From CAYFUL01 sp964346375 (GTDB lineage Bacteria > Bacillota > Clostridia > Tissierellales > Peptoniphilaceae), in contig CAYFUL010000003.1 in the NCBI GenBank assembly GCA_964346375.1, positions 1 through 50,231 of the forward strand: a stretch of 50,231 bases of DNA, read 5' to 3'. The translations under genes and the position numbers were made by a program. Positions 35,401-43,361 of the stretch are shown one piece after another. The notes beneath the pieces were generated by a model. It saw nothing but the letters and a program-made list of their open reading frames with translations. It did no database searches and was not told the DNA's origin. Position 1 is the stretch's first letter; the number at the start of each line of letters is the position of its first letter.

Positions 35401-35918
35401 CCGTAAGGGAATATATTAAAAGTTCTTCCGTGGACTTAGAGGAGAATTTAAAGGTATCGGTAGACGAATTTTTATACTCCACAAAGATAAACGAAAACTT
35501 TTTAAAAACCATGGGAATAGAAATTCCCCTATCAGAATTTCAGAGTCTAAACCATGGAGAAAAATCGGCACTTGTAAAAAATGCCATTTCAAATTGGACC
35601 ATAGAGAAGGGAAAATTTGTACTGGGAAAAATAATACCAAGAATAGAAAATGCAGAGAGAGTTTGGACAGAGATGGGATTTTATTACTACGAAGAGGGAA
35701 CCCTAGTACATGGATACATGGACTTGGTGTTAAAAAATGGGGATTGTTACGAAATTTTAGATTACAAGAGCAATTTAAAATACGATTCAGAAGTTTCCCA
35801 ACAGGAAGTTTTAACGGGAGTATACGAAAACCAAATGAGGATTTATAAAAGGGCATTGTCTAAGATATTAGAGGTAGATGAAAAAAATATTATGACGGAG
35901 ATAATTGATTTGTATTAA
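32445..35918 (+). CDS. addA: AddA helicase-nuclease subunit
   Basis: This 1157-residue UvrD-family helicase has a C-terminal nuclease. Helicase motifs are in order: Walker A GAGAGKTYIL, ITFTNKAAGEMKSR, FYIDEFQDTD, VGDPKQSIYRFRGAD, MNIHKSKGLEGEIVIL and VATTRAKEALF. The nuclease has EFGTIFHSLMEK, HGYMDLVLKNG and EILDYKSN. Together with AddB it repairs double-strand breaks. Length is normal for the family. It is translationally coupled to addB. Codons shift from ATT-rich at the 5' end of addB to ATA-rich toward the 3' end of addA. Confidence 0.96.
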   Translation: MIENILNEEEKRDALINLKYRENTLVEAGAGAGKTYILVNRILNQVGSGEFKIHEIVAITFTNKAAGEMKSRIQSDLVKRENSSTGIERERYREAIKNFHRMNISTIHSFLLKLISARPLDCGLGLNYTIVDELERDREIAKLFGEFEKEEFLKYLNPRAATIFNEVKEKHEVLYGFKDAYLKPGYSTPSILDLDLEPYTIEEYSDDLDTLFRELYSSIFSILFPTRGILLKDAYDILMNIIKHGSNTRLFNSYMEDLARYYLKRESIFSNRPAKPRDLEKEYFEEKKHIFKEHREEFLEAEEEIRESILKCYLIRREWIYGAYTNGLENFIDYYNINYSKDFAGISNDDIIYLGLKLIEKESPRKYFQNKYKYFYIDEFQDTDLIQSKIFLSLISTNRGDLSTTDIGDLNLKDNSIFLVGDPKQSIYRFRGADLNIYFDVKNKFIKGENSLVVELNKSFRYNKNLADYFYELFKETLKDKNPTLMPIITEKPKRNEGLYGVKFPIVSRGKLEEEFERLYGELIEEKILVKEEYLKGIKNEAEDLFPEVRTLFYFYVKTGGFKRYIIKNFEKLEKNNLEKIMDRISPDDYRIIYGECIKMLVDNLLEQYISDGEGKLRRVEPEDILILTSLKSTIESIENAMKDYYKLNASTVKYYGSLNGVISLRILMEFLARPSRGTLLNGIFRLYNLTEKEREILLDFDEENRELEFKDYMEKFIDLPIKFTAITKGYSMLNDFGKYILYLSHNYSELLLRTEGLNEKKFEIEVLLNLLRENISTTSPIILLNKIMALEETEVPINPSEGIRIMNIHKSKGLEGEIVILVEDLAKTFRKGTYFDYETKKGYYSFAGERNYGNKIEYSDEEIFAKDEFENSLEKTRLDYVATTRAKEALFIISKKGRNSKYYTGENIGSSLFRIQPGGSPPLEIYREKTYGEEFFKERKFDYKVKYLSPSKLEKGESVEYLFREELRPYGKEFGTIFHSLMEKSVREYIKSSSVDLEENLKVSVDEFLYSTKINENFLKTMGIEIPLSEFQSLNHGEKSALVKNAISNWTIEKGKFVLGKIIPRIENAERVWTEMGFYYYEEGTLVHGYMDLVLKNGDCYEILDYKSNLKYDSEVSQQEVLTGVYENQMRIYKRALSKILEVDEKNIMTEIIDLY

Positions 35919-35929
35919 AAATTTGATAA

Positions 35930-36660
35930 TGTTTGATTTTTTGATTGGTAATTTAAATAATACATTGTATTTAAACAACCCATGGTAGGTTGCGTCGGGC
36001 GTCCCGCCCGACCCGAGGGGAGTGTACATCGGTACAAAGGAATATATTTGCATTGAAAAATTTTTTCGGATTCCAAATTTACAAAACACGGACACAACGA
36101 AACGGGCGGCTCGGGACGTGCCGCCCCTACCGAGGGCTGTGAAATAGTATTGATTTGTTCAATGTACCGAATATTTTTGAATATGGTGAAATTTGTTGCA
36201 ATTGTTTCAAAATAGAATCATGGTAGGTTGCGTCGAGCCCCGCTCGACCCGCCGGAGAAAGTATATTTGTACAATAGGATATATTTGCGTTTTAAATTTT
36301 TATTGGATTTTATAAGTTGGTAGTTTAAGTAATACAATGTATTAAAACGATCCATGGTAGGCTGCGTCGAGCCCCCGCCCGACCCGAGGGGAGCGTATAT
36401 CGGTACAATGGAATATATTTACATTGAAAAATATTTTTAAAATATCAATTTTATAAAACTCTATGACATTGTAACGGGCGGCTCGGGACGTGCCGCCCCT
36501 ACCGTAGGTTGTGAAATAGTGTTGATTTTTTGAATGTACAGATGATTTTGGGATATGGTGTAATTTAATACCATTGTATTAAAATAACCCATGGTAGGGC
36601 GTCCCCGCCCGACCCGAGGGGAGTGTGCATCGGTACAATGGAATATAGTTTCATTTAAAA
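35930..36660. repeat. Intergenic repeat block A: four element copies in a ~372-bp tandem duplication
   Basis: The 830-bp gap after addA holds no gene. Elements begin GGTAGG at 35984, 36222, 36356 and 36593. The first and third are complete 148-bp units (35984-36131 and 36356-36503) that start with a GTCGGGCG/CGCCCGAC-type palindrome and end with GGGCGGCTCGGGACGTGCCG followed by CCCCTACC. Spacing from first to third is 372 bp and from second to fourth 371 bp, so the block is a diverged tandem duplication. Flanks around each element are also similar. Confidence 0.85.
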
Positions 36661-36707
36661 TATTGTTTCGATAGAAATGATTTGATAATTTATTTATACA
36701 CCTATTA

Positions 36708-36740
36708 AAAAATGGACCACTATTACAATGGTCCTTTTTT
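36708..36740. terminator. Bidirectional terminator beside the CmpB-like gene
   Basis: GGACCA and TGGTCC pair around a 9-nt loop, with an A run before and a T run after. It serves the minus-strand gene that ends at 36747. Confidence 0.8.
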
Positions 36741-36746
36741 CATTTA

Positions 36747-37580
36747 CTAATCCTTTAAACTCTCTCTTAATTCCTCTAAAATCTCCCGTAACTCTTTTTG
36801 CTTTGACTTTAATCTTGGGAATGCCTTTAATTTTCCTTTATAATTCTCTGCCGCTTCCTTTACATGTGTGCGAAAATCCTCAAGACGCTCCTCATACTCC
36901 CTCTGTCTTTTTTCTCTACTTACTTCCATATTTTTCCTAAGATTTTTAAATTCCCTTCTCCCTTCAGAAATAGACTCGCCAATTTTTATAGCATTATCGG
37001 TAATATCCTCTCCTAAAGTATCGGAAATTTCCCTAAGAATTTTCTTCTCCTTGGATAGCGCCTCAACAACACCCTTTAATTTCAACATACTGGATACGGT
37101 AATAATAGTATCAATAAGTAGAGCAGCCCCACCAATTAAACTAAGTACAATTACAATAACATCAGGTAAAAATCCAACAAGTTTTTCAATTAATGGATAG
37201 ATATTTCCTGCAAAGATCACTCCTACAATTCCCCATGCAATGGAAAAAATAGGGCAAATATAACCGCCAATGTTAAAGGGCTGATCAGAATAGTCCCAAA
37301 ATCTCATGTGGAATATCTTTTCAATTAAAAATCCGCCCACAAGTTCAAGAACAGTTCCAAAAAACACAGAGGAAATAAACATTAGAAAAAAATTATCCAT
37401 ACTGTCTCGTAAAAAAAGAACCAGTCCCATTGCACCAAGGGCATAAATAGGACAGTAGGGGCCGTTTAACATTCCCCTATTTACAAACTCCCCCTGTTTT
37501 AAAAGATGGTATAGTACTTCTAAAACCCATCCAAAAAATGCGTAGATGGAAAAATAAAGTAGCAGGTCAAAAAATTCCAT
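36747..37580 (-). CDS. CmpB-like (putative ABC-transporter type IV) membrane protein
   Basis: The 277-residue protein has about five transmembrane helices in its first 170 residues, with the family pattern FFGWVLEVLYHLL, NRGMLNGPYCPIYALGA, GTVLELVGGFLIEKIF, RFWDYSDQPFNIGGYICP and FSIAWG. A highly charged coiled-coil tail of about 100 residues (EKRQREYEERLEDF) follows. The domain is PF06541. Its biochemical role is not established and no ATPase partner is nearby. It appears monocistronic, with a terminator downstream. Confidence 0.85.
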   Translation of the reverse strand: MEFFDLLLYFSIYAFFGWVLEVLYHLLKQGEFVNRGMLNGPYCPIYALGAMGLVLFLRDSMDNFFLMFISSVFFGTVLELVGGFLIEKIFHMRFWDYSDQPFNIGGYICPIFSIAWGIVGVIFAGNIYPLIEKLVGFLPDVIVIVLSLIGGAALLIDTIITVSSMLKLKGVVEALSKEKKILREISDTLGEDITDNAIKIGESISEGRREFKNLRKNMEVSREKRQREYEERLEDFRTHVKEAAENYKGKLKAFPRLKSKQKELREILEELRESLKD

Positions 37581-37731
37581 TATTCTCTCCTTTAATGTTA
37601 AAAATATTATTACTATTCTATCATCATTATAAATTTTTCAACATAAATATAAAAAACATTTACCAAGTATTTATAAATTCTTTAGAAATTTCTTAATACT
37701 TACCTGCTATAATAAAGCCAAAGGAGAGATT

Positions 37732-38856
37732 ATGAAGATATTAATATTTTCCGTCTCAATAGGAGGCGGCCACGATGCAGTGGCAAGAAATTTAAAGAGT
37801 ATATTAACAGAAAGGGACGCAGAGGTGGAGATAGTCGACGCCCTGGGACTAATAAATAAAAAACTATTTAAGGTAATTGCCGATGGGTATTTGAATTTAA
37901 CGGACAAAGTTCCACTAATATATGAATCCTTGTACAAGTCAGTAAATAATAAACAGGCAAGCTCCATAGCAAATATAGGCCTGGAGGTATTATCAAGCGA
38001 TAAAATACTAGACCATATAGAAATGGTAGACCCAGATTTAATAATAGCAACCCATCCATTTGTAGTAGCATTTATTTCAAAACTAAAGAAATCTGGAGAG
38101 ATAGACCTACCCTTTGTAGTAGTGGTAACGGATTTTAAAGCCCATATGCTCTACGAAAGCGAGTTTGTAGATGCCTATATAGTAGCAAGTCCAGAGACGA
38201 AAAGGGATATGATAAAAAAAGGCTTTATCCGTTCAAAGGTCTTCCCCTTTGGAATACCAGTAGATAGAAAATTCTTTAAGGACGTGGATAAAAAGTACAA
38301 GAGGAAAAAGAAGAAGTCAAAGACTTTTTCCGTATTAATTATGGGAGGGGCACTGGGATTTCATTCCATGGGAATAATAGTAGATGAAATGCTCTCCCTA
38401 AATACAAGGATAAAGGTACGGGTAATATGTGGAAAAAACGAGGAACTATATAATTCAATCCAAAGGGATTTTAAACATAGTATAGAGATAGAAAAGTTAG
38501 AGGTCTACGGATTTATAGATAATGTACACGAGCTAATGGAAAAATCCGACGTATTAATAACAAAACCGGGAGGAGTAACGGTAACAGAGGCAATAATAAA
38601 AAGACTGCCCCTAATAATTCCCTACCATATACCAGGCCAGGAAAGCGAGAATGCAGATTTTTTAGCAGAACACCATATGGCAATAGTATCAGAAAATTTA
38701 GGAAACACAATGAACACAGTGGATACCATGGCGAAGAATCCAATAATAACAGAGCCCCTTAGGAATAATATGGATAGATTAGCAAGGAAGTATTCGCTGG
38801 ATAATACAGGGGATTTAATAGTACAGTTGGCAAGAGAGAGTAAACTATTAGAGTAG
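37732..38856 (+). CDS. MGDG-synthase-like glycosyltransferase (UgtP type)
   Basis: The 374-residue GT28-fold enzyme probably transfers sugar from UDP-glucose or UDP-galactose to diacylglycerol at the membrane, making glycolipid and lipoteichoic-acid anchor. The N-terminal domain starts FSVSIGGGHDAVARNLKSIL, typical of MGDG synthases. The C-terminal domain carries VLIMGGALGFHS and the donor-binding VLITKPGGVTVTEAI. AAAGGAGAG precedes the ATG. Ile and Val codons are ATA/GTA-rich from the very start. It is flanked by repeat blocks. Confidence 0.85.
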   Translation: MKILIFSVSIGGGHDAVARNLKSILTERDAEVEIVDALGLINKKLFKVIADGYLNLTDKVPLIYESLYKSVNNKQASSIANIGLEVLSSDKILDHIEMVDPDLIIATHPFVVAFISKLKKSGEIDLPFVVVVTDFKAHMLYESEFVDAYIVASPETKRDMIKKGFIRSKVFPFGIPVDRKFFKDVDKKYKRKKKKSKTFSVLIMGGALGFHSMGIIVDEMLSLNTRIKVRVICGKNEELYNSIQRDFKHSIEIEKLEVYGFIDNVHELMEKSDVLITKPGGVTVTEAIIKRLPLIIPYHIPGQESENADFLAEHHMAIVSENLGNTMNTVDTMAKNPIITEPLRNNMDRLARKYSLDNTGDLIVQLARESKLLE

Positions 38857-38869
38857 AATGGGAGTGAGT

Positions 38870-39270
38870 ACATCAGTACAATGGAATATTTTTGCGTTGA
38901 AAAATTTTTTTGAATTCCAAATTTATTAAACCCGAACACATTGTAACGGGCGTCCCTGCCCGACCCGTGGAGGCAAGTATATCGGTACAAAGGAATGAAT
39001 TTGCGTTTATAATTTATATTGGATTTTATAAGTTGGTAATTTAAGTAATACAATATTAAAACGACCCATGGTAGGGTGTCGGGCGTCCTCGCCCGACCCG
39101 AGGTAGCGAAAGTGTTGGAATTGTGGAATACATTCATAGCAAAATACGGTCGTTGTTTCAGTGAAAATACATTTTTATCGTGGAATGGAATGGTAATAAA
39201 ACTCCAAGGCATTGTAACGGGCGGCTCGGGACGTGCCGCCCCTACCATGAGTTGTGAACGCTGTAGAGTA
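38870..39270. repeat. Intergenic repeat block B
   Basis: The gap after the glycosyltransferase holds a partial element (about 38872-39005, with GTACAATGGAATAT and a GGGCGTCCCTGCCCGACCCG palindrome) and a second element from GGTAGGG at 39070 to CCTACC at 39246. The second is about 177 bp with a diverged interior but both terminal palindromes intact. The flank before it (TTTTATAAGTTGGTAATTTA) matches that before the third element of block A. Confidence 0.8.
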
Positions 39271-39338
39271 AATTATTTTTCGCAATCCAATACCATTGCT
39301 TATAAATTTGTGGCGCAAATGTAATTCCAATGGTATTT

Positions 39339-39368
39339 TTGATTTTAAATTATTTTATATGTTATAAT
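39339..39368 (+). promoter_or_regulatory. Probable promoter of the stalk-domain gene
   Basis: TTGATT (39339-39344), 18 bp, then TATAAT (39363-39368), about 22 bp before the start codon. Confidence 0.5.
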
Positions 39369-39389
39369 AGCTACAATGGGAGGAATATT

Positions 39390-40313
39390 GTGAAAAAATA
39401 TTTTTTAGTATTTCTTATTGTAGCACTCCTTCCTATTGTTACTTATGGCGAAACTTTTAATGCTATTCCCGTGGAGGGAAATACTAGACTTAATGGAAGC
39501 TACGTCTATTTAAAGGGATACAATATTGAGGGAAGTAATTACTACAGACTGCGAGATATTGCTGATATTTTTAAAGGTACTAATAAGGCCTTTAATATTA
39601 TCTATGACGATAAAAATAATTTTACCCAAGTTTTTAAAAATAGAGTTTATTTTGGTGTTGTTCCAATTTTTGATAGTAACGAAGCTCCACTTGTTGTGGA
39701 TCTTTTTAAAAATAGCATTACCATTGACGGTAGAAGAATTTCCCTTAGTGGGTTTAACTACAAAGGATATGGATATTACAGACTTAGGGATCTTGCATAC
39801 CTTCTTGACTTTAGCGTAGACTACAATAGTCTTGATAATGGTGTTTACATAAATACCAATAGGAGTTTTGTCCCAATGGGTAGGGATTATGTTAAGGCTC
39901 CTAGTGTTAAAATTCCACAGGATTTAATGGAACTTGAGGCTGAACTTAAAAAACTCTACTTTGCCCTCGACAAGGAGCAGAAGGATATTAAGAACAAGCT
40001 TCACAGAGGTGGTATTAGTTTTTCTAAGCTAATGAGTTTTAACAACACCCTTAATTCCTTTGAGGGTGAGTTTAATAAGCTATATAATTCTGAAATTGTT
40101 GGACTTAGTGAAAATGAAAGTATAAAGGTTTTACTAGGTAGATTTTTAAACAGCTTTATGGAGATGAAAAACTCCTTTAGTCGTCTTTCCAATCCTATTT
40201 TATTTACTGGTTTAGGAGATGAGGAAAGGGACGTTGAAGAATATCTACTTCAGTATGAGGATATGCAGTATGAGTTTATGGAACTTATAAACGAATTAAT
40301 GGAGGATGAGTAA
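39390..40313 (+). CDS. Secreted protein with stalk-like (copper amine oxidase N-terminal type) repeats
   Basis: The 307-residue protein starts with a signal peptide (MKKYFLVFLIVALLPIVTYG), probably cleaved near TYGE. Two similar modules follow, each with GYNIEGSNYYRLRDIADIF or GFNYKGYGYYRLRDLAYLL, the beta-rich stalk fold common in Gram-positive surface proteins. The last 120 residues are helical and charged. The role is unknown, and cell-surface binding is likely. The start is GTG, fixed by GGGAGG 6 nt upstream. Its stop abuts the ATG of the CorC/HlyC gene. Third positions are T-rich. Confidence 0.7.
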   Translation: MKKYFLVFLIVALLPIVTYGETFNAIPVEGNTRLNGSYVYLKGYNIEGSNYYRLRDIADIFKGTNKAFNIIYDDKNNFTQVFKNRVYFGVVPIFDSNEAPLVVDLFKNSITIDGRRISLSGFNYKGYGYYRLRDLAYLLDFSVDYNSLDNGVYINTNRSFVPMGRDYVKAPSVKIPQDLMELEAELKKLYFALDKEQKDIKNKLHRGGISFSKLMSFNNTLNSFEGEFNKLYNSEIVGLSENESIKVLLGRFLNSFMEMKNSFSRLSNPILFTGLGDEERDVEEYLLQYEDMQYEFMELINELMEDE

Positions 40314-41618
40314 ATGGACGACGGGCCTCAGGGCTTAACACTACAGTTTATTGTTATAATTGCTCTTACGGGAGTTAATGCCTTTTTTGCTTCGGCAGAG
40401 ATGGCAATGGTCTCCTGTAATAAAAATAAGATTGAAAGTTTAGCTGAGGAGGGTAACTCTAAGGCTAAGACTCTACTAAAGGTTATTAAGGATCAGACGA
40501 GATTTTTATCCACTATCCAAGTTGGTATTACCCTTGCTGGATTTTTCTCTTCTGCTTCTGCGGCGACTTCTATTTCCCAGGTTCTTGGGGCGAAATTACA
40601 GGCTCTTGGAATTGCCTATGGTTCTAGTATTTCATTTATTGTTGTTACTATGGCGCTGTCTTTTTTAACCATTTTATTTGGGGAGCTTGTTCCTAAGAGA
40701 ATTGCTCTACAAAATCCAGAGACTATTGCCCTTTTTAGTATTGGGCCGATTTCAATCTTTTCAAAAATTTCATATCCATTTGTAAAACTGCTATCTACTA
40801 CTACGACCCTTGTTCTTAAATTACTTGGGAAGTATTCTGAAGATGTTGAGGAGAAAATTTCTGAAGAGGAACTTAAAGCATACCTTAAAGTCTCTCAACA
40901 GCAGGGGGTTATTAATCTCTCTGGTGAAGAGATGATTGTAAACATTATGGATTTTGACGATTTAATGTGTAGAGAAATTATGACTCCAAGGACTAGCCTT
41001 TTTATGATTGAGGTTGATGAGTTTTCCAAGGACTCCATTAAAGATATATTGGACTCTGGTTTTTCTAGGATTCCTATTTACGAAGAGAATCCTGATAATG
41101 TTGTTGGCATTATCCACGTAAAGGATCTTTTTGAATCCTACGTTGAAGATGAAAATATTAATATTAGGTCTATTATGAACCCTCCGTACTTTGTACCGGA
41201 GACTAAAAAAATCGACATTCTTCTTAAAGAACTTCAAAGACAAAAGACCCACATGGCTATCCTTGTAGACGAGTATGGTGGTGTTAGTGGTATGGTAAGT
41301 ATAGAGGACATAATTGAGGAGATTGTAGGGGATATTGAGGACGAATACGACGAAGTTGAACACTCTATATATGCCCTTGAAGATGGAAAGTATATTGTTG
41401 AAGGTCAGGCGGAGCTGGACGATATTAACGAGGAGCTTGGACTTGATTTAGAAAGCGAGAACCACGAGACTTTAAGTGGACTTATGATTGAACTTCTTGG
41501 ATATATTCCAGAGGACGGGGAGGACGTCTCCGTTGTATATAATGAGGAAGTTGTACTAAGAGCCGTTGAAATTAAGGGCAGAATTATTGAAAATGTAGAG
41601 ATAGAAAAGATTGATTAA
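40314..41618 (+). CDS. CorC/HlyC-family CNNM membrane protein
   Basis: The 434-residue protein has an N-terminal CNNM/DUF21 membrane domain with about four helices (NAFFASAEMAMVS, GITLAGFFSSASAA, FGELVPKRIALQ). A pair of CBS domains follows (REIMTPRTSLFMIEVDEF, SRIPIYEENPDNVVGIIHVK, MAILVDEYGGVSGMVSIEDI), then a C-terminal transporter-associated domain (GQAELDDINEEL). The family is linked to Mg2+ or other cation efflux and is often mislabelled hemolysin. It starts directly after the stalk gene's stop, so the pair is cotranscribed. A serS promoter overlaps its end. Confidence 0.92.
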   Translation: MDDGPQGLTLQFIVIIALTGVNAFFASAEMAMVSCNKNKIESLAEEGNSKAKTLLKVIKDQTRFLSTIQVGITLAGFFSSASAATSISQVLGAKLQALGIAYGSSISFIVVTMALSFLTILFGELVPKRIALQNPETIALFSIGPISIFSKISYPFVKLLSTTTTLVLKLLGKYSEDVEEKISEEELKAYLKVSQQQGVINLSGEEMIVNIMDFDDLMCREIMTPRTSLFMIEVDEFSKDSIKDILDSGFSRIPIYEENPDNVVGIIHVKDLFESYVEDENINIRSIMNPPYFVPETKKIDILLKELQRQKTHMAILVDEYGGVSGMVSIEDIIEEIVGDIEDEYDEVEHSIYALEDGKYIVEGQAELDDINEELGLDLESENHETLSGLMIELLGYIPEDGEDVSVVYNEEVVLRAVEIKGRIIENVEIEKID

Positions 41619-41639
41619 TAAACTGTTCTTTGGTAAAAT
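41611..41639 (+). promoter_or_regulatory. Promoter of the serS T-box leader
   Basis: TTGATT (41611-41616), 17 bp, then TAAAAT (41634-41639). The -35 box overlaps the stop codon of the preceding gene. Confidence 0.7.
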
Positions 41640-41647
41640 TAACATAA

Positions 41648-41825
41648 CTTCATAAGACGTAAGAGGGAATAGTAGGTATTTAAAGTATGTAGAGAGTGAA
41701 CGGCTGGTGAAAGTTCATTATGGAGAATACTAAATCCACCTTCTAGTCATTTTAAAATAAGTAAAAAAATTGGGTGGCACCGCGGAATACTTCGTCCCTT
41801 TGGGATGGAGTATTTTTTTATTTTT
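41648..41825 (+). promoter_or_regulatory. T-box riboswitch controlling serS
   Basis: A stem I with an AGTA motif (AATAGTAGG) and a matching 3' side leads to TCC at 41735-41737, a plausible Ser specifier. The T-box core TGGGTGGCACCGCGG spans 41771-41785. It is followed at once by a terminator hairpin (AATACT with AGTATT enclosing TCCC/GGGA) and a T run ending near 41822. Uncharged tRNA-Ser should stabilise the antiterminator and allow serS transcription. The specifier call is inferred from position. Confidence 0.9.
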
Positions 41826-41836
41826 AGGAGGAAATT

Positions 41837-43117
41837 ATGATTGATATTAAGTTTTTAAGAGAGAACCCTGAAGTTGTAAAAGAGAATATTAAAAAGAAAT
41901 TTCAAGATGAAAAACTTCCAATGGTAGACGAAGTAATTGCAATGGATATTGAGCTAAGGGAATTAAAATCCAAGGGAGATGAATTAAGAGCAAGTAGAAA
42001 TAAAATCTCTAAGGAAATTGGCGCTCTAATGGCGAAAAAGGAAGTGGAAAAAGCTGAAGAGGCAAAGGCAGAAGTTGTAAAGATTAACGAGGAACTTATT
42101 TCTATTGAGGAAAATACTGGAAAATTTGAGGAGCTTATTCGCGAGAGAATGTTAGTAATTCCACAGATAATGGACCCTACTGTTCCAATTGGAAAGGACG
42201 ACAGCGAAAATGTTGAACTTGAAAAATTTGGAGAGCCTGTTGTACCAGATTATGAAGTTCCATACCATGTAGATATTATGGAAGCATTAGATGGAATTGA
42301 TTTAGACTCTGCAAGAAAAACTTCTGGTAATGGTTTTTACTACTTAAAGGGAGATATTGCAAGACTTCACTCTGGAATTCTTTCCTATGCAAGGGATTTT
42401 ATGATTGATAGAGGATTTACCTACTATATTCCTCCATTTATGATTCGTTCAGACGTTGTTACTGGCGTAATGAGTTTTGCTGAAATGGAAAACATGATGT
42501 ATAAAATCGAGGGAGAGGATTTATATTTAATAGGTACTAGCGAACACTCTATGATTGGAAAATTTATCGGCACTATTAACGAAAAGGACACCCTTCCACA
42601 AACTCTAACCTCCTATTCACCATGCTTTAGAAAGGAAGTAGGCGCCCATGGAATTGAGGAGAGGGGAGTTTATAGAATACATCAATTTGAAAAGCAGGAG
42701 ATGATAGTTGTATGTGAGCCAGAGGACTCTCCATATTGGTACGAACAGCTATGGAAAAATACTGTGGACTTTTTCAGAAGTCTTGAGATTCCTGTAAGAA
42801 CTCTTGAATGTTGCTCTGGGGACCTTGCTGATTTAAAGGTTAAGTCACTTGATGTTGAGGCATGGAGTCCAAGACAGAAGAAGTATTTTGAAGTTGGATC
42901 TTGTTCAAATTTAGGCGATGCTCAGGCGAGAAGGCTTAATATTAGAATTAGGGGAGAGGATGGAAATTACTTTGCCCATACTTTAAACAACACAGTAGTT
43001 GCTCCGCCAAGAATGTTAATTGCATTTTTAGAGAACCATTTAAGGGAAGATGGCAGTGTATTTATTCCAGAGCCATTAAGACCATATGTTGGTATGAAAG
43101 AGGAGATTAGGAAGTAA
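41837..43117 (+). CDS. serS: Seryl-tRNA synthetase
   Basis: This is a 426-residue class II aminoacyl-tRNA synthetase. Residues about 28-105 form the two-helix coiled-coil arm that grips tRNA-Ser. The catalytic core has TSEHSMIG, motif 2 (SPCFRKEVGAHG, then RGVYRIHQFEKQEM) and motif 3 (LGDAQARRLNIR), with the serine-specific GSCSNLGD. A strong AGGAGG precedes the ATG. It is controlled by the T-box leader just upstream. Confidence 0.98.
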   Translation: MIDIKFLRENPEVVKENIKKKFQDEKLPMVDEVIAMDIELRELKSKGDELRASRNKISKEIGALMAKKEVEKAEEAKAEVVKINEELISIEENTGKFEELIRERMLVIPQIMDPTVPIGKDDSENVELEKFGEPVVPDYEVPYHVDIMEALDGIDLDSARKTSGNGFYYLKGDIARLHSGILSYARDFMIDRGFTYYIPPFMIRSDVVTGVMSFAEMENMMYKIEGEDLYLIGTSEHSMIGKFIGTINEKDTLPQTLTSYSPCFRKEVGAHGIEERGVYRIHQFEKQEMIVVCEPEDSPYWYEQLWKNTVDFFRSLEIPVRTLECCSGDLADLKVKSLDVEAWSPRQKKYFEVGSCSNLGDAQARRLNIRIRGEDGNYFAHTLNNTVVAPPRMLIAFLENHLREDGSVFIPEPLRPYVGMKEEIRK

Positions 43118-43128
43118 TTTTTTTATGA

Positions 43129-43274
43129 TGTAGGGTATTGAAATTTACAGAGACACGCGGGGATAGTGCATCGGTACAATGGAATATATTTGCATTGAAA
43201 AATTTTTTCGAATGCCAAATTTTTAAAATTCCATGTCATTGTAACGGGCGGCTCGAGGACGTGCCGCCCCTACC
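43129..43274. repeat. Intergenic repeat block C: single MITE-like element
   Basis: A 146-bp unit runs from GTAGGG to CCTACC. It includes GCATCGGTACAATGGAATAT, GCATTGAAAAATTTTTTC and GGGCGGCTCGAGGACGTGCC. The right flank (TTTTGAAATAGTAATGATTT) matches those in block A. It lies between serS and the pyr terminator. Confidence 0.85.
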
Positions 43275-43313
43275 CTTAGTTTTGAAATAGTAATGATTTG
43301 GTTAATTCATACA

Positions 43314-43355
43314 AAAAAAGGGACCTGTGGAGAATATTCCCCATAGGTCCCTTTC
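43314..43355 (-). terminator. Terminator of the pyr operon
   Basis: On the minus strand AAAGGGACCTATGGGG pairs with CTCCACAGGTCCCTTT around a 5-6-nt loop and runs into seven T. It begins a few bases past the pyrD stop. Confidence 0.9.
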
Positions 43356-43361
43356 ATATTT

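Noticed and set aside
35594..35848. 84-codon + strand frame inside addA
   Set aside because: Out-of-frame overlap with the conserved nuclease motifs of addA; no own start signals.
35984..36660. Regularly repeated palindromes suggesting a CRISPR array
   Set aside because: Units are about 148 bp with similar, not unique, intervening sequence; spacing is irregular and no cas genes are present.
36747..37580. CmpB-like protein as part of an ABC transporter operon
   Set aside because: No ATPase or binding-protein gene is adjacent; annotated only as a membrane protein of the family.
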